Of a DNA stretch of 64,000 nucleotides, positions 63,676 to 64,000 are shown piece after piece (the stretch's first letter is position 1; the number at the start of each line of letters is the position of its first letter). Below the pieces are notes generated by a model, which saw only the letters and a list, made by a program, of their open reading frames with translations, was not told the origin of the DNA and ran no database searches. The translations under genes were made by a program, and so were the position numbers. The stretch comes from Drosophila persimilis (taxonomy: Eukaryota > Arthropoda > Insecta > Diptera > Drosophilidae): positions 79,741-143,740 of the forward strand of contig NW_020825523.1 of assembly GCF_003286085.1 (NCBI RefSeq). Reading direction: 5' to 3'.

Positions 63676-64000
63676 TGTAGCGCCATTTGGCGTATAATAA
63701 TTGTTATTAGGATCGTATTTTATGAAGTCTGTGTAAGTTAGCTAGGGCAAGTTAGGCTAGGGCAAGCAGGAGCGCAATATAATCTCGCTCTCTCGCTCTT
63801 GGTGAATTCGCCCCGCTTAGCAACCGTAGGTAAGATAGGCGCAGAAGAATTGTTTTGAATATATGAGGAGAAGTCGAGAAAAATCTATGAAAACGAACGC
63901 ACGCACTCCTTTTTTTCGTCGTCGTAAAATACAAGTTTGCAGTCACACAAGTTTTTCGGTCTCTTTATTTTAGAAAAAATATTCTAAATTTCATGGCGCC
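63676..64000 (+). repeat. Array unit 6, LTR only (cut by the window edge)
   Basis: An alpha-type LTR at 63676-63993 with a small extra duplication (GCTAGGGCAAGTTAGGCTAG), followed by the first 7 bases of the primer-binding site. Confidence 0.9.

Larger units (their letters stand above)
49008..64000. repeat. Tandem array of about 2.48-kb composite units (TE-derived satellite)
   Basis: Direct repeats with LTR starts at 51248, 53723, 56210, 58704, 61194 and 63676, giving periods of 2475, 2487, 2494, 2490 and 2482 bp. Each unit is a BEL LTR (308 bp), primer-binding site and leader (about 194 bp), a short INE (about 772 bp, minus), a long INE (about 1.11 kb, minus) and a spacer (91 bp). The array runs off the right edge. 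The small ORFs in it are chance frames. Confidence 0.95.

Noticed and set aside
49008..64000. CRISPR-like or gene-cluster reading of the regular repeats
   Set aside because: Units are 2.48-kb transposon composites in a eukaryotic sequence; there are no short repeats with unique spacers.

Overview
The window looks like pericentromeric or Y-type heterochromatin of a fly, most likely a Drosophila of the obscura group. It is built of transposable elements, their rearranged pieces and one tandem array. I found no single-copy host gene, rRNA gene or CRISPR array. The placement rests on the families seen: Ty3/gypsy elements of Osvaldo/Ulysses type with a tRNA-Lys primer site, a Loa/Bilbo-type LINE, a jockey-clade Gag element, a BEL/Pao element, a CR1-like LINE, and many copies of a 1.1-kb INE-1/DINE-type (Helentron-like) repeat. 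The genus is fairly safe; the species group is inference.

Layout. 1-6488: 3' part of Ty3/gypsy element A (gag end, intact pol, a 77-bp minisatellite, a third ORF without any methionine codon, 3' LTR). 6489-11683: a decayed Loa/Bilbo-type LINE. 11.68-14.28 kb: a jockey-clade Gag gene with a long repeat-bearing 3' region and no reverse transcriptase. 14.28-15.23 kb: unassigned. 15.23-17.29 kb: 3' end of a BEL/Pao element, cut in its LTR by a minus-strand copy of Ty3/gypsy element B. That copy (17.29-25.6 kb: LTR, 3' UTR, ORF3) carries two nested insertions, a CR1-like LINE with a whole ORF2 (18650-22239) and an INE copy (22536-23641).

22.5-47.0 kb is a recent segmental array of element B. Module X1 (22536-32164) and module X2 (37195-46959) each hold INE, inverted ORF3, R-U5 of the LTR, primer-binding site, a copy of the whole or nearly whole tRNA-Lys primer, gag-pol, the 3' region, the start of ORF3, a 55-bp inverted BEL LTR piece and a 91-bp spacer. 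Module Y (32165-37194) between them is a shortened version. All pol copies share a frameshift and the loss of the first integrase catalytic Asp, so they multiplied after becoming defective.

At 46814-51302 lies a 4.5-kb inverted repeat. From its centre to the end of the window runs a direct tandem array of about 2.48-kb units. Each unit is a BEL LTR, its primer-binding site and leader, a short INE, a long INE and the 91-bp spacer: a satellite made from transposon parts.

Most notable: the tRNA copies carry the CCA end and differ from a normal elongator tRNA at position 58, the base just past the 18-nt primer site, as expected if reverse transcriptase read through the modified m1A58 of a real tRNA primer.
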